Shown in pieces: positions 17,601-25,343 of a stretch of DNA of 64,000 bases; positions within the stretch are counted from its first letter, which is position 1, and every line of letters starts with the position of its first letter. The DNA is from Rhodobacterales bacterium LSUCC0031 (GTDB lineage Bacteria > Pseudomonadota > Alphaproteobacteria > Rhodobacterales > Rhodobacteraceae): positions 30,131 to 94,130 of the forward strand of contig WVSP01000005.1 in NCBI GenBank assembly GCA_015689735.1. Reading direction: 5' to 3'. The position numbers and the translations under genes were made by a program. The notes beneath the pieces are model-generated. The model did not search any database and was not told where the DNA came from. It saw nothing but the letters and a program-made list of their open reading frames with translations.

Positions 17601-19036
17601 TCCGACCCGATGCAAAACGCATCCACCCCGCCTGCCGCCGCAGCAAGGGCCGCAGCATGTAAAATGAAGCGCGAATAGCTCCATTCATCTGGACCCGCAT
17701 AGAGGACGGCACCTGGGCTAATCGTAAAATGATTGGCACGCGCCGTGCCAAAGAAGGAAGCCACCGCTGCGCCATTGGCCGCGCTGCGGTCAGGGCTTGC
17801 AGGCATGCCAGGGGCCAAGGCCGCGGTCATCCGGCCCCGCCATGGCAAGGGCGGTTGTTCGGCACGCCCATAGGGGTCGGGCAAACCATTGCCTTGCAAG
17901 ATCTCCATCAGCAAAAACGGATAGAGCATCACCTCTTGACCACCGTCGTGGATCGCTTGGATCGCTTCGATCACCGAGGCATCGGCCGGTGTGCCGCCAT
18001 AGATCGGCCGCCCGTCAACACGGGCTAGAATGCTCGCCTCTGCCCGACCAATCCCGCCGGCACGCCAAGGCATCTCGACCCCGTCAAGCGCGGTGTCCTC
18101 TACCTTAGGGCGCACCTTGCAGGTACCGGCGCGCAAATCATCGCCGAACCACGAATAAATGAGGCTGACCGATCGCAGATTGGGCAAGCTAGCGCGCATC
18201 TGCCCCAGCGCGCGATTGAAATCTGCCCCACCCGCTTGCGTGTTGGTGTTGATTGCCTTGCGATGGCCAAAGCCGTTCTCAAGCGTGATCTGGCGCGTCG
18301 AAAGCGCATATTCTCCAGTCCCCGGCATCAGCGCAACCGCGCGCACCAGATCAGCGGCCGCAGGCAAGAGCGCGCGCTTGGGTTGCGCCGGACGCACCAC
18401 CTCAAAGGCGAATTGCGGCACCCTGTTGCCAAAAGGGGAAAGATCAAGATCTTCGATGACCACATAGGCAATCCCGCGATAGGCCGGAACATGGCCTGCC
18501 CCTTCGACCGCCGCGATCAACGGATCGGGCATCTGGCTTTGGCTTCCTTGATAGACCCGCATCGCGATACCGGTCTGATCCAGTTCTACGCCATCGGCCC
18601 AGATCCGCCCCACCCGGCGGATCTCGCCTTCGCACAGCGCAAGGGCGAGGCTCACGGAATAGCTATAGGTCGTCGTCACCGGCGTCGGTGCCGGACGCGG
18701 TGCAGCCCCCTTGCCGCGCCCGCCACCGCCGCCACCACTGGTGGTCACGGTCTCGACGAAATGCGTGGCCCAAATCACCTGACCGCTCAACCGCATCCGC
18801 CCGAAAAGCTGGGCAATCGGCGCGCCTTCGCTTGCACCTGTGATGCGGAAGCGGTCCACCCGACCTCGCTCGACAGGCTCGGATCCTGACCCCGTCGCCA
18901 TCAGGCGTTGATCGATCACCCGGCCAAGCGTCGCACCGACTGCACGGCCGACAATCGCCCCCGACAACCCAAGGATTGGCCCCGTCGCCATACCTCCGAT
19001 GGCCGCACCCGCGGCTGACAGTAGGATCGTCGCCAT
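14618..19036 (-). CDS. GTA gp15: megatron / host-specificity tail protein with an extra internal domain
   Basis: A protein of 1472 residues, the largest GTA component. In the RcGTA structure the gp15 homologue forms the tail tip that contacts the host. A hydrophobic N-terminus (ATILLSAAGAAIGGMATGPI) comes first. The GTA TIM-barrel domain runs from about residue 430 (DAFCIGSEMRGLTQM, FIAIDNYMPLSDWRDG, WFRYKDLRGWWSQ-like region). After the tail-protein core comes a C-terminal region with RKQGDDLALTWVRRTRIDGD. RcGTA gp15 is about 1300 residues; here about 175 extra residues (about 638-812) split the TIM-barrel region between HHNR and WIPGSKPVRFTEIGCPAVD. The frame is intact throughout. Its stop overlaps the DUF2793 gene by 8 nt. 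Confidence 0.93.
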   Translation of the reverse strand: MATILLSAAGAAIGGMATGPILGLSGAIVGRAVGATLGRVIDQRLMATGSGSEPVERGRVDRFRITGASEGAPIAQLFGRMRLSGQVIWATHFVETVTTSGGGGGGRGKGAAPRPAPTPVTTTYSYSVSLALALCEGEIRRVGRIWADGVELDQTGIAMRVYQGSQSQMPDPLIAAVEGAGHVPAYRGIAYVVIEDLDLSPFGNRVPQFAFEVVRPAQPKRALLPAAADLVRAVALMPGTGEYALSTRQITLENGFGHRKAINTNTQAGGADFNRALGQMRASLPNLRSVSLIYSWFGDDLRAGTCKVRPKVEDTALDGVEMPWRAGGIGRAEASILARVDGRPIYGGTPADASVIEAIQAIHDGGQEVMLYPFLLMEILQGNGLPDPYGRAEQPPLPWRGRMTAALAPGMPASPDRSAANGAAVASFFGTARANHFTISPGAVLYAGPDEWSYSRFILHAAALAAAAGGVDAFCIGSEMRGLTQMRDAQGFPAVTQLIALAAEVRALLPVAKLSYAADWSEYFGYQPQDGTGDVYFHLDPLWADANIDFIAIDNYMPLSDWRDGDDHADSSWGEIYDLDYLQANIAGGEGYDWYYPTQEARAAQRREPITDGQYGEPWTFRYKDLRGWWSQLHHNRINGPAGWAVAHGDRPDLWTPVAGATLAPVAGEFVEGRFRHAVEIVDAAGNYLSRVQSADFLSRQDTLYQVRLFYRAGTASYLRLTLDHRGAAVEWIYVVGPPGNLQPSILSGHVVQAVENITHVDGTFEFRCEIIPKSTDPRANFGFGPGNNIAGHTVVFVGLEVTARALHQTPWIPGSKPVRFTEIGCPAVDKGSNEPNKFFDPKSDESALPRHSSGRRDDVIQAQYLRAIMSYWDDPAHNPISAVYGGPMLAMDYAHVWAWDARPWPAFPNETGLWSDGANWRLGHWVTGRIEAAPLDRVVAELCEGAGVDDYDVSALFGLVRGHISGETESARARLQALMLSHGFQAVERDGKLVFLPLPRRSSALISQAETAYEHEDGGGISETRAAEVEVVGRVRVSHVAAEAGYEDRVAEAVFPGDGADGVTALDLPLAMTAPEGQAVAERWLAEARIARDQLRLILPPSRRALGAGEMVALQDGSTWRIDRIEDRGVREIEAVRVEPTSREPSDAVEEFVATTPYIAPVPVSPVFLDLPLLSGAEVEHAPHLAISAVPWPGTVAAYAAPAADGFVLNRLIERRAVIGRLVTPLRAAPAGLWDRGAALRVQLPAGQLAAADLGTVLNGGNVAAIGMGDEEDWEVIQFAGAQLVGENLWEIGMRLRGQQGTDAIMPAIWPEGSLFVLLDGAPVQIDLPIAARGLARHYRVGPALRAVDDASYVERVRAFRGVGLRPFAPAHLRARKQGDDLALTWVRRTRIDGDSWEGFDVPLGEASEQYLMRVWVDGAMRRETVLSAPVFTYAAAMRAGDGVAGGYAIEVAQLSDRYGPGPFTRIEIDD

Positions 19037-19040
19037 GTCT

Positions 19041-19472
19041 TTACATCCTTTCGGGAAACGCGAACCGCGCCACGATGCGCCGCGCCCAAGGCGGCGTCAG
19101 AGGGCTTTCCACGACCCCATGCCCGCTATAGGCATGGATAAAACGCGCCTCTTGGCCCGTCTCGGCTTGAAAACCCAGATGCTTGGCGACCCCGCCGTCT
19201 CGCATGCGAAACAAGATCACATCACCAATTGCCGCATCGCCCAGTACCTTGGGCTGCAAATGCCGAAGCGCGGCTTGCCAAAGCCGCTCCTGCCCCGAGG
19301 CTTCCGACCAATCAGGTGTATAGGGTGGTGCCAGTTCGGGTTCTTGACCCAATACTTCGCGCCACACTCCGCGCACCAAGCCAAGGCAATCGCACCCCGC
19401 GCCACGGCAACTGGCCTGATGCACATACGGCGTGCCAAGCCAGCCTCGCGCCGCCACAAGAACGGCGCTCAC
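19041..19472 (-). CDS. GTA gp14: NlpC/P60 peptidase
   Basis: A cysteine peptidase of 143 residues, part of the GTA tail tip, expected to cut peptidoglycan peptides for DNA entry. The catalytic Cys is in GAGCDCLGLVRGVWRE and the His in AKHLGFQAE, with RFIHAY following. I chose GTG at 19472 because it overlaps the gp13 stop as GTGA and leads directly into LVAARGWLGTPY, the usual family beginning. An upstream ATG at 19526 would overlap gp13 by 58 nt. It is followed 4 nt later by gp15. Confidence 0.85.
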   Translation of the reverse strand: MSAVLVAARGWLGTPYVHQASCRGAGCDCLGLVRGVWREVLGQEPELAPPYTPDWSEASGQERLWQAALRHLQPKVLGDAAIGDVILFRMRDGGVAKHLGFQAETGQEARFIHAYSGHGVVESPLTPPWARRIVARFAFPERM

Positions 19473-20353
19473 CGCCTGCTTCCCCCATCGCGCGCCGAGA
19501 CGCGGCTGGGATGGGCCAGCAACCAATCATCACCCGGTAGATCCGGAAACCCACGAAAATTCAGGATATTGGCGAATTTCAGCCGACAGGTCTCCATCCG
19601 CTTATCGCATCCGGCACGAAGCTCTACTTGATCACCAACCGCCAGGTTAGCACGCAGCCGATCCCATAACTCGACCCGCCGCAGATCACCGGCAACCCGG
19701 TCGATCTTGATCGCACCACCAAGCCCCTTGGCCGCGCCGGTGGTAATGCGGCAATGCCCGCGCTCGAACCAACGCGGCGCAAAGGCCCCGGTCAATGCCA
19801 GCATCAAGACACGGCTATTGGTGACCGCGACAATCTCGGCTTGAGTGTGAAATGCGGCGTCCGACAGATCGACACCACAGGCTCCATCACCCAAGACCGC
19901 CGCGCAGGCGCGCTGGTAAACACGACCCGTGGCTACATTCATCTGCGCGGACAACCCGCGCAATTCCGCGCGAAAGGCACCGCCCGATCGCGTCAGCTCG
20001 CCCAAGTTTCCACGAAACTGCAACACCCGGTTTTCCGGGGCGCTCCATTGCACAAGCCAAGTCTCGATCTGCGCCCCATCATAACGGCCTGCTGCGATAT
20101 CGACCTCGGTGATTGCCGCATCGCTAAGGGCGCCCACCGCCTCGGTATTGTCAACGGCCAAGCCGGTGCTTTGGCTCAAGGCGCGCGCCGACAACCCTGT
20201 CTCGGGCCGAAATTCGCAACCATCAAAGGCCAAGGCACGATCATGATCGGTAAAGCCCAAGGTCAAGCCATCGCCACGCGTCAGCCGCCAACAGCGGCAA
20301 ACCTCGGTCGTCCCCGTGGCCAAATGTGTATCTAACCCCACAGGCCCGCTCAT
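19469..20353 (-). CDS. GTA gp13: tail hub protein (DUF2163)
   Basis: A protein of 294 residues with the DUF2163 N-terminal domain (CRCWRLTRGDGLTLGFTDHDR and LSARALSQSTGLAVDN) and the phage BR0599 C-terminal domain. Four conserved cysteines are visible near the C-terminal half: two in CAAVLGDGACGVDL and two in CDKRMETCRLKF. The R. capsulatus homologue is a tail hub protein reported to carry an iron-sulfur cluster; these cysteines are the likely ligands (inference). The start overlaps the gp12 stop by 4 nt, with GGAG upstream. Confidence 0.9.
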   Translation of the reverse strand: MSGPVGLDTHLATGTTEVCRCWRLTRGDGLTLGFTDHDRALAFDGCEFRPETGLSARALSQSTGLAVDNTEAVGALSDAAITEVDIAAGRYDGAQIETWLVQWSAPENRVLQFRGNLGELTRSGGAFRAELRGLSAQMNVATGRVYQRACAAVLGDGACGVDLSDAAFHTQAEIVAVTNSRVLMLALTGAFAPRWFERGHCRITTGAAKGLGGAIKIDRVAGDLRRVELWDRLRANLAVGDQVELRAGCDKRMETCRLKFANILNFRGFPDLPGDDWLLAHPSRVSARDGGSRR

Positions 20354-20982
20354 AGCCGGATCTCCACCACCGGCACGACAGGCACCTCGCCTGCTTGGAA
20401 GCTGGCGACGCTGGTTTGGATCATCTCGGTGTCAAAGCGCACCGGCACGTCAAATTCGAAACCGGCGGTGATGACCTCGCCTGCATCAGGCGCCTCGGCA
20501 AAGGTGACAACCCCCGTGGCAAGATCGATGTCAAAATCGACGCCCAAGACCTGTTCATCTGTCGAAATCCCGACCAACACCGATCCCTCGACCGGCTTGG
20601 TGATCGGCCGCAGATAACCCTGCGCACCCTCACCATAGCGCTTGCTCAGTGAAAAATCGCGCTTCACCCCATCGGCAATCGCGATCTCTTGGTCGCGAAA
20701 ACCAGGGGAGGCCGACGGCAGGCAGCTTTTGTAATCTGCCCAATCCTTCCACCGAAAACCGAACATCTGCCCGCGCCGTGCCTCGAAAAAGGCGATCAGC
20801 ACGGCGATATCATCCAAGGATCTCAGGCTCAAACCCGCATCATAGCGCCGCCGCGACTGCGCCCACGGCGTGTTGCGCTCCTCGAAGCCATTGGTCAACT
20901 GCACCACCTCGGTGCGCCGCTCTGGTCCACCCGATGAACCAAAACTCAGATTTGCCGGAAACCGAACTTCGTGAAATCCCAT
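20350..20982 (-). CDS. GTA gp12: distal tail protein (DUF2460)
   Basis: A protein of 210 residues with the DUF2460 signatures MGFHEVRFPANLSFGSSGGP, RRRYDAGLSLRSLDDI, FRWKDWADYKSC and GFEFDVPVRFDTE. In GTA particles this family forms the distal tail ring between tube and hub. The ATG at 20982 is preceded by GAGGAGG at good spacing. The stop overlaps gp13 by 4 nt. It is intact and of normal length. Confidence 0.92.
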   Translation of the reverse strand: MGFHEVRFPANLSFGSSGGPERRTEVVQLTNGFEERNTPWAQSRRRYDAGLSLRSLDDIAVLIAFFEARRGQMFGFRWKDWADYKSCLPSASPGFRDQEIAIADGVKRDFSLSKRYGEGAQGYLRPITKPVEGSVLVGISTDEQVLGVDFDIDLATGVVTFAEAPDAGEVITAGFEFDVPVRFDTEMIQTSVASFQAGEVPVVPVVEIRL

Positions 20983-20993
20983 GGCCTGCCTCC

Positions 20994-21659
20994 TCAACGG
21001 TTGCGCTGACCGCGCGCCAAGGCACGGCTCATCTGGGCGGCGATCTGTGTCTGGCTGCGCGCGAACCCCTGCACATCGGGTGTGGTGATGTTCATCACGA
21101 CCTGCACCGGCCCACCGCCACCGCTTGCGGCCACACCCAAACGCCCATCAGGGCCACGGCGTAGCGGCATGATCGCTTCCGGCCCCGCCTCCCCCATCAG
21201 CCCCATGCCACCGCGCATGGCAAAGCCCGTAGGCCCCTGCACCACCCCGCCCCGCGCAAAGGGCATCACGCGGCCTTGCGCGATCGCGCCACCATGCTGA
21301 AAGGGCAAGATGCTGCCGACCAGCCCATTGACCCCGTTTGCCAACGCCGCACCCAAGGCGTTCTGTACAGGCCGCATCGCGGTGTTATAGGCGGCATCCA
21401 TCATGCTTTGCGCCACTCCACGCAGCGCATCCGATAACCGCATCCCGTCAAACACCACCCCGTCGAAGGCCCTGCGCAATCCGCCGCCAATGGCGCGGCT
21501 CATGCTCTGCACCTCGCGGCCGGTATATAGCAGGCTTCCCTGCATGCCCCGCAACTCAGCTTGGAAGGCCGCCGCCACATTCGCGGTTCCTGCCATCGTG
21601 ACCTCCAGATCGGCGATCTGCACCTCAAGGGCATCAATACCCTCATCCATCCCGGTCAT
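20994..21659 (-). CDS. GTA gp11: short tail tape-measure protein
   Basis: A protein of 221 residues. The N-terminal half is helical (IDALEVQIADLEVTMAGTA, FQAELRGMQGSLLYTGREV). The second half is glycine-rich with the phage tail motif GLMGEAGPEAIMPLRRGPDGRLGV. Such short tape measures fit the short GTA tail. GGAG precedes the ATG at 21659. It overlaps the end of gp10.1 by 17 nt and is separated from gp12 by 11 nt. Confidence 0.88.
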   Translation of the reverse strand: MTGMDEGIDALEVQIADLEVTMAGTANVAAAFQAELRGMQGSLLYTGREVQSMSRAIGGGLRRAFDGVVFDGMRLSDALRGVAQSMMDAAYNTAMRPVQNALGAALANGVNGLVGSILPFQHGGAIAQGRVMPFARGGVVQGPTGFAMRGGMGLMGEAGPEAIMPLRRGPDGRLGVAASGGGGPVQVVMNITTPDVQGFARSQTQIAAQMSRALARGQRNR

Positions 21660-21864
21660 TGCCCGTCTCCTGTGTCACCCTGTCTGGAAATCGCGCGATC
21701 AAGGCCTCTAGCCCCGCGCGCCCAAGCGGCGCCGACTCCGGCGCATCGCCAAGCATCAGCAAGAATTCCGCTGGGCTCAGCCGCCAAAACACCTCCGGCG
21801 CAAGGCCAAGCCCTTGGATACCCGCCCGCATCAAGGCCGCCCAATCAAAGGCCGCCGCGCTCAC
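21643..21864 (-). CDS. GTA gp10.1: small tail assembly chaperone (rcc01693-like)
   Basis: A protein of 73 residues opening MSAAAFDWAALMRAG and containing PEVFWRLSPAEFLLMLGDA, the signature of the small GTA/phage tail assembly chaperone. It follows gp10 with a 4-nt overlap and overlaps gp11 by 17 nt. In long-tailed phages this position holds the gpG/gpGT pair made by frameshift; here gp10 and gp10.1 are separate overlapping frames. That a slippage product also forms is possible but I see no clear slippery heptamer. Confidence 0.82.
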   Translation of the reverse strand: MSAAAFDWAALMRAGIQGLGLAPEVFWRLSPAEFLLMLGDAPESAPLGRAGLEALIARFPDRVTQETGNDRDG

Positions 21865-22175
21865 CCCGGCACCCGAAAGGCCAGCACCAGCAACCGCGCG
21901 GCCACCCTTGCCGCCTCCAATGGCCCACCTTCGATATCGGCCGCCAAAAGATCAGCCAGATCGCCCTGCCATCCGCCGCCACGCAGACCCGCGCAAACCA
22001 GTAAGAGCACGTCGCGCATCCGCAACGCGTCGCCCTCGAACCGCCCAACAAGATCAGCCAAGCTCTCGGCTTCCAGCCTTGTTTCCAGCTCCGCCAAGGC
22101 CCCGAGCGTCAGTTTCGCCACATGACGCTTCCCATCGATGACCAGAACCGCTTCACCCGCCCAAGGGTTAGCCAT
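21861..22175 (-). CDS. GTA gp10 family tail protein
   Basis: A protein of 104 residues of the GTA gp10 family: MANPWAGEAVLVIDGKRHV, then LTLGALAELETRLEAESLADLVGRF and a C-terminal VAARLLVLAFRVPG. It is probably the first of two tail-assembly chaperones. It starts 3 nt after the gp9 stop and overlaps gp10.1 by 4 nt (ATGA). The length is usual for the family. Confidence 0.86.
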   Translation of the reverse strand: MANPWAGEAVLVIDGKRHVAKLTLGALAELETRLEAESLADLVGRFEGDALRMRDVLLLVCAGLRGGGWQGDLADLLAADIEGGPLEAARVAARLLVLAFRVPG

Positions 22176-22178
22176 CGC

Positions 22179-22592
22179 TCAGATCGCCGAAAAAATCAGC
22201 GCACCCGCCGAGGCCAACGACACCTCATAGGTCGCCTCGCCATCATGGCTGCCGGCATACTCGATCCCGGTGATTTGGAAATGCCCCTCCACGATCCCGA
22301 AATCGGGGATCACCACCTGGAATGCAGGCGTGGCCCCATCAAAAAAGATCTGCCGCGCGCGCGCATCCGTCGCGGCATCGCGAAACACCCCCGACCCCGA
22401 GATGCTGGCCGATTTCACCCCGCCCCCGGTCAATAGCTCACGCCAACCGCCCGCCGACTCTAGACTGGTCACATCGATTTGTTCAGCATTGAAACTCAAC
22501 CGCGTCGCCCGTAGCCCCGCCAGTGTCTCGAACACGCCGTTGCCATCCATATCGACCTTGACCAAAAGGTCCTTTCCACTTTGCGCAGACAT
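22179..22592 (-). CDS. GTA gp9: major tail tube protein (TP901-1 family)
   Basis: A protein of 137 residues, the main tail tube subunit. The family signatures are GKDLLVKVDMDGNGVFETL near the N-terminus and LRATRLSFNAEQIDVT, followed by ESAGGWRELLTGGGVKSASI and DEATYEVSLASAGAL-like ends. The ATG at 22592 has AGGAA about 5 nt upstream; an adjoining ATG at 22595 is an alternative. A 39-nt gap follows gp8. Confidence 0.92.
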   Translation of the reverse strand: MSAQSGKDLLVKVDMDGNGVFETLAGLRATRLSFNAEQIDVTSLESAGGWRELLTGGGVKSASISGSGVFRDAATDARARQIFFDGATPAFQVVIPDFGIVEGHFQITGIEYAGSHDGEATYEVSLASAGALIFSAI

Positions 22593-22631
22593 CATATTTC
22601 CTTTTCACTAACAGAGAGATGAATGGCGTTT

Positions 22632-23042
22632 CTAAGCGTGTTCCGCATCGACCACGGCACGAAACCACAATTCGATTTCCCGCCCCCCATCGCGTCGGAA
22701 AGCGCGGGCGCGCAAAAAGCGCAACGCGATCAACCGCCCATGCGACAAGGCAAGCTCCGCGTCGCTCAAACGATCCGATATCGCTGCGGCCAACGTCTTG
22801 GCCGGACCAAACCCCGCACCTTGGCTGACCACGGTGACCGAAAAATCATGGATCGCGCCATCATGCGTCTTATCCGAGGCATCGCGCACCCGCTCAGGCC
22901 CCAAGACAAGGTAAAGCGGCGCCATTGGCCCCGAGGGCAGGGCATCATGCACTGCCCCCCCCGAAAGCGTGGCCACCGTCGGATCACTGCTCAACGCATC
23001 GAAAACCGCCGCCTGCAAGGCGGCCGACATGGCATAGCTCAT
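22632..23042 (-). CDS. GTA gp8: tail terminator-like protein (DUF3168)
   Basis: A protein of 136 residues of the DUF3168 family: MSYAMSAALQAAVFDAL, then HDALPSGPMAPLYLVLGPE, HDFSVTVVSQGAGFGPAK and GRLIALRFLRARAFRRDGG. It corresponds to the tail terminator at the head-tail joint. The ATG at 23042 overlaps the gp7 stop as ATGA, which fixes the start better than the long upstream extension. Confidence 0.87.
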   Translation of the reverse strand: MSYAMSAALQAAVFDALSSDPTVATLSGGAVHDALPSGPMAPLYLVLGPERVRDASDKTHDGAIHDFSVTVVSQGAGFGPAKTLAAAISDRLSDAELALSHGRLIALRFLRARAFRRDGGREIELWFRAVVDAEHA

Positions 23043-23368
23043 CGCCCAACCTCCTCGACAGCAAAGCAACTCAGCCAGCGTGCAGCCGGGTCGACCTCAT
23101 GCACCGCCGCGATCCGATATATGCGTGCGCCATCGCGAAACCGCATTGTCGCATCGGGACGCGCGGCTGCTCCCGGCGGCACCGCCCGCATGGTGATCAC
23201 CAATTGCAAACGCGCAGCCTGATCCACCTCACGGCCTGCGCCACGCAGTGTTACCGCCGCCCAGATTTGCCCGCGCGCGGCCCAAACCTCGTGATATCCG
23301 CCCGACCCATCGGCGACCCGCGCTGGGGCCTCCAGCACAAGGCGACGGTTGAGATGATACGATCTCAT
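23039..23368 (-). CDS. GTA gp7: head-tail closure (stopper) protein
   Basis: A protein of 109 residues: MRSYHLNRRLVLEAPARVADGSGGYHEVW, then WAAVTLRGAGREVDQAA and FRDGARIYRIAAVHEVDP, the usual head-closure (HK97 gp10/SPP1 gp16-like) pattern. The ATG at 23368 overlaps the gp6 stop by 4 nt. It connects adaptor gp6 to the tail and would block DNA exit before tail joining. Confidence 0.86.
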   Translation of the reverse strand: MRSYHLNRRLVLEAPARVADGSGGYHEVWAARGQIWAAVTLRGAGREVDQAARLQLVITMRAVPPGAAARPDATMRFRDGARIYRIAAVHEVDPAARWLSCFAVEEVGR

Positions 23369-23952
23369 GCACCACCACCCCTCAGCCGGATCGGCCGATA
23401 TGGCTCCAGCAAGACCGCGACCGCTTGCGGCACACCCTGCGCCGGATCGCTCTCCTGCCCCCAATAGCTTGCCGCGAGCATGATCACAGCCTGTTGCAGA
23501 TCGGCGGGAATACCACCCCAATCCGCCCCAAAGCCCGCGTCGAACTCCACCTCAACCGACCCGGCATGTGCAGGTTGCACCAGTTGCGCCCCGGTCGCCA
23601 CCAAGCGCGGGCGATGCATGTCGGGTTGCAAACGATAACTACCCGGGTCCACCGTGACGGATGTGCCATGGCGTGACAGCGTCCTAACGGCGTGGATCTC
23701 ACGCACTGGGGCAAGCGGAAAAGGATGGGACCCCGCGCTTTGCCACTCCAGAACCGTCAGCAGAAATCGCCGCGCAAACAACGCCTTCCCAATGCGCGCC
23801 TCGATCGCGGCACAGGCCGCGCGCAAACACCGCTCAAGCACAGCATCTTGATTTACATCGTCCACGAAGCCTTGCGCCAACCGCAAATGCGCGGCGAGAA
23901 CCGCGACAGGAAAGGCCGCGCTGGGGATCGCGGTCAATTCGACCATCATCAT
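23365..23952 (-). CDS. GTA gp6: head-tail adaptor (connector)
   Basis: A protein of 195 residues of the HK97 gp6-like connector family: LAAHLRLAQGFVDDVNQDAVLERCLRAACAAIE with LQQAVIMLAASYWGQES near the C-terminus. It would form the adaptor ring below the portal. Three consecutive ATGs occur; the first (23952) has GGGAG 8 nt upstream. It is separated from the capsid gene by 164 nt that carry a strong hairpin, unlike the tight joins elsewhere in the cluster. Confidence 0.88.
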   Translation of the reverse strand: MMMVELTAIPSAAFPVAVLAAHLRLAQGFVDDVNQDAVLERCLRAACAAIEARIGKALFARRFLLTVLEWQSAGSHPFPLAPVREIHAVRTLSRHGTSVTVDPGSYRLQPDMHRPRLVATGAQLVQPAHAGSVEVEFDAGFGADWGGIPADLQQAVIMLAASYWGQESDPAQGVPQAVAVLLEPYRPIRLRGGGA

Positions 23953-24057
23953 TCTGTTATCTCCCGAATTCCTGCCGTCAAAGGGTGGGACGGTGCGCCA
24001 TCCGCGCTGCTCAAGCGGAGAGACGCGCAGCTGGATCGCGTATGGCACACCGCCCCT

Positions 24058-24090
24058 CCCGCCCCACGATCGTCGCCGTACGGGGGCGGG
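24058..24090. other. Stem-loop in the gap between capsid gene gp5 and gp6
   Basis: CCCGCCCC (24058-24065) pairs exactly with GGGGCGGG (24083-24090) around a 17-nt loop. It lies 27 nt after the capsid stop in the direction of transcription. There is no T run, so an RNA-stability or processing element fits better than full termination. It could set capsid output above that of downstream genes. Confidence 0.5.
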
Positions 24091-24116
24091 GTTGCGTCGC
24101 TCCGCTTATCGACGGA

Positions 24117-25313
24117 TCAGGATTGACCGAACTTCAACAACTTGATCGCCGCGAAATCCGAAATCGCCCCACCCACGCGCTTTGTGGCGTAGAAAAGAAC
24201 ATGTGGCTTGGCGCTGAAGGGGTCGCGCAGCACCCGCAGCTCGGGGCGTTCGGCAATGGTATAACCGGCGCCGAAATCGCCGAAAGCGATCGCCGTGCTG
24301 TCAATGGAAATATCGGGCATGTCCTCCGCAATCAGGACCGGATACCCCATCAACCGCGCTGGCTCACTGGCCGCCAGCCCGTCCGCCCAAAGGAAGCGCC
24401 CATCGGCATCCTTCATCTTGCGCACCGCACCCGCTGTTTTGGAGTTCATGACGAAGGTGGCATTTGCCCGGTACTGCGCCCCAAGCGCATAGACCAGATC
24501 GACAACCGCATCGGCAGGGTTTGCCGCGTCGAAATCACCAGCAGTACCAGTCACGACATAACCAAGCGTGCCCCAAGACCACGCATCATTGGGCATGACG
24601 AAGTTATTCAACATCCCCGAAGGGCGGCCCATCCCATCCCCATTGATAAAGGCATCCGCCTCGGCGCGGGCGAATTTGTCTGCGATACGGCCGGCCAACC
24701 AGCCTTCGATATCAAACGCCGCATCGTCGAGAAGGCGTTGCGACGCCTTGGGCATTGCCGACAATTCATGCAACGCAATCGAGATCCGCTCAATCTGCGG
24801 CGTCCCTGTCTCGGCGGTATCGGTCACCTCGTCGGCCCAGCCCGCGCCGGTATCGGTCGTGTCGATCAACACATCGAAACTGCTTGCTTCGACCTGCACA
24901 ATGTTTGCAACGGCACGCAAACTCGCAGAACCGCGCAACACCGACTGGATCGTCTCGGCTGTCTGGGGATCGACCAAATAGCCGCCTTCGGCATTGACCG
25001 CGGTGCTCATGCCCTTGCGCTCAATTTCAAGACCCCGCAACGCATCGTCATCACCATTGCGCAGATAGCTCGCCAAGGCCTTCCTATGCGGCGCGGCCTG
25101 GTCGATCTGCGATGAAAGTGCCGGGCGGGAATGGGTCGTCATCTTCGTGTTCAGCATGGCAATACGCTCTTCCTGCTTTTGAAACTTTGCCTTCATGTCG
25201 TCCTGAAACTGATTGAATTCGCACAAGAAGCCGCGCATGGCATCCTTCACGTCCGCAATCGCAAAAGGGGCCGCACGGGTATCGTCCGCCGCCCCTGATC
25301 GGGTCTCGGTCAT
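24117..25313 (-). CDS. GTA gp5: HK97-fold major capsid protein
   Basis: A protein of 398 residues, the shell subunit of the GTA head. The N-terminal coiled region (FNQFQDDMKAKFQKQEERIAML) is likely the delta domain removed by gp4. The conserved HK97 core begins around RKGMSTAVNAEGGYLVDPQTAE near residue 100. It includes ERISIALHELSAMPKASQRLLDD, AEADAFINGDGMGRPSGML and a C-terminal FYATKRVGGAISDFAAIKLLKF. The ATG at 25313 has AGAGG 8 nt upstream; an ATG at 25319 and a GTG at 25322 in frame are alternatives. Confidence 0.95.
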   Translation of the reverse strand: MTETRSGAADDTRAAPFAIADVKDAMRGFLCEFNQFQDDMKAKFQKQEERIAMLNTKMTTHSRPALSSQIDQAAPHRKALASYLRNGDDDALRGLEIERKGMSTAVNAEGGYLVDPQTAETIQSVLRGSASLRAVANIVQVEASSFDVLIDTTDTGAGWADEVTDTAETGTPQIERISIALHELSAMPKASQRLLDDAAFDIEGWLAGRIADKFARAEADAFINGDGMGRPSGMLNNFVMPNDAWSWGTLGYVVTGTAGDFDAANPADAVVDLVYALGAQYRANATFVMNSKTAGAVRKMKDADGRFLWADGLAASEPARLMGYPVLIAEDMPDISIDSTAIAFGDFGAGYTIAERPELRVLRDPFSAKPHVLFYATKRVGGAISDFAAIKLLKFGQS

Positions 25314-25343
25314 CTCCATCACCTCTGCTTTGGATGGTTGGGG

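Noticed and set aside
21861..22175. Programmed frameshift between gp10 and gp10.1 as in gpG/gpGT of lambda
   Set aside because: gp10.1 has its own ATG overlapping the gp10 stop, and no slippery heptamer is evident near it.
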